Source: Acidobacteriaceae bacterium (GTDB taxonomy: Bacteria > Acidobacteriota > Terriglobia > Terriglobales > Acidobacteriaceae). Taken from it: a stretch of DNA of 5,060 bases. Positions 4,984 through 5,060 of this stretch are shown piece by piece. The notes beneath the pieces were generated by a model that made no database searches, had not been told where the DNA came from, and saw only the letters and a list, made by a program, of their open reading frames with translations. Within the stretch, counting starts at the first letter, position 1, and every line of letters starts with the position of its first letter. The stretch spans positions 1 to 5,060 of the forward strand of contig PMGP01000084.1 in NCBI GenBank assembly GCA_003156235.1, given 5' to 3'. The position numbers were made by a program, and so were the translations under genes.

Positions 4984-5040
4984 TCAGGATGACAGCAGCT
5001 TTTGTGCTGCATATTCAGGATGACAGCAGCTTTTGTGCTG
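4984..5040. repeat. Tandem repeat, two 26-bp copies at 31-bp spacing
   Basis: The 26-bp unit starting TCAGGATGACAGCAGC occurs identically at 4984-5009 and 5015-5040, with a 5-bp spacer (CATAT) between them. The spacer-like sequence after copy two has diverged to TGTAT, and TCAGGA starts again at 5053, possibly a third degenerate copy. Each unit carries a small stem (CAGCA with TGCTG around GCTTTTG). The preceding sequence (ATTCGACTACGCTCAGGGCAGG at 4912-4933 split as ATTCGACTACG and CTCAGGGCAGG) has the flavour of dispersed intergenic repeats. Confidence 0.7.
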
Positions 5041-5060
5041 TGTATTTCTGACTCAGGACA

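Noticed and set aside
4984..5060. Start of a CRISPR array
   Set aside because: The repeat unit is separated by only 5 bp, far too short for spacers, and the repeats carry only a weak stem.

Overview
The window looks like a piece of a GC-rich chromosome, most likely from an Acidobacteriota (Terriglobia-type) bacterium. That assignment is an inference. It rests on the codon bias of the two large genes, on the style of the short palindromic intergenic repeats (hairpins with the cores GGGGC-TAAA-GCCCC and GGCACGAC-TGAA-GTCGTGCC, which I recall from such genomes but could not search), and on a PEP-CTERM sorting tail. No phylogenetic marker gene is present.

Layout, all on the + strand. The window opens with the last 53 codons of an unrecognised helical, basic-tailed protein (1-162). 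Next comes a repeat-bearing intergenic region (163-473) with a candidate promoter and a GC-rich leader hairpin. A two-gene operon follows: an OPT-family oligopeptide transporter (474-2468), then, after 3 nt, a 439-residue cytoplasmic-looking protein with an HExxPGH zinc-peptidase signature (2472-3791). The likely joint role is uptake of short peptides or peptide-like compounds and their hydrolysis inside the cell. From 3792 to about 4240 there is no convincing gene. The first part of that stretch holds three perfect hairpins, two of which share loop and flank but have different stems.

The most interesting part is 4240-4845, a small transcription unit of lower GC. It has a sigma70-like promoter, a near-perfect AGGAGG ribosome binding site, and a 47-codon gene (4321-4464) whose product looks like a ribosomally made, post-translationally modified peptide (RiPP) precursor of the lasso type. 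The leader reads KEWxxPxLxxVDIxxxT, with Thr at -2 of a possible core whose first residue is Ala and whose ninth is Asp, the same ring geometry as paeninodin. Behind it lie pieces of a short broken gene: a signal-peptide-like segment in one frame and a clear PEP-CTERM tail (VPEP, hydrophobic helix, short basic end) in another. A strong 16-bp intrinsic terminator closes the unit. No lasso maturation genes (RRE, leader peptidase, cyclase, ABC exporter) are inside the window, so the RiPP call depends on the peptide itself. The last 200 bases are non-coding and contain an imperfect 31-bp-period tandem repeat.
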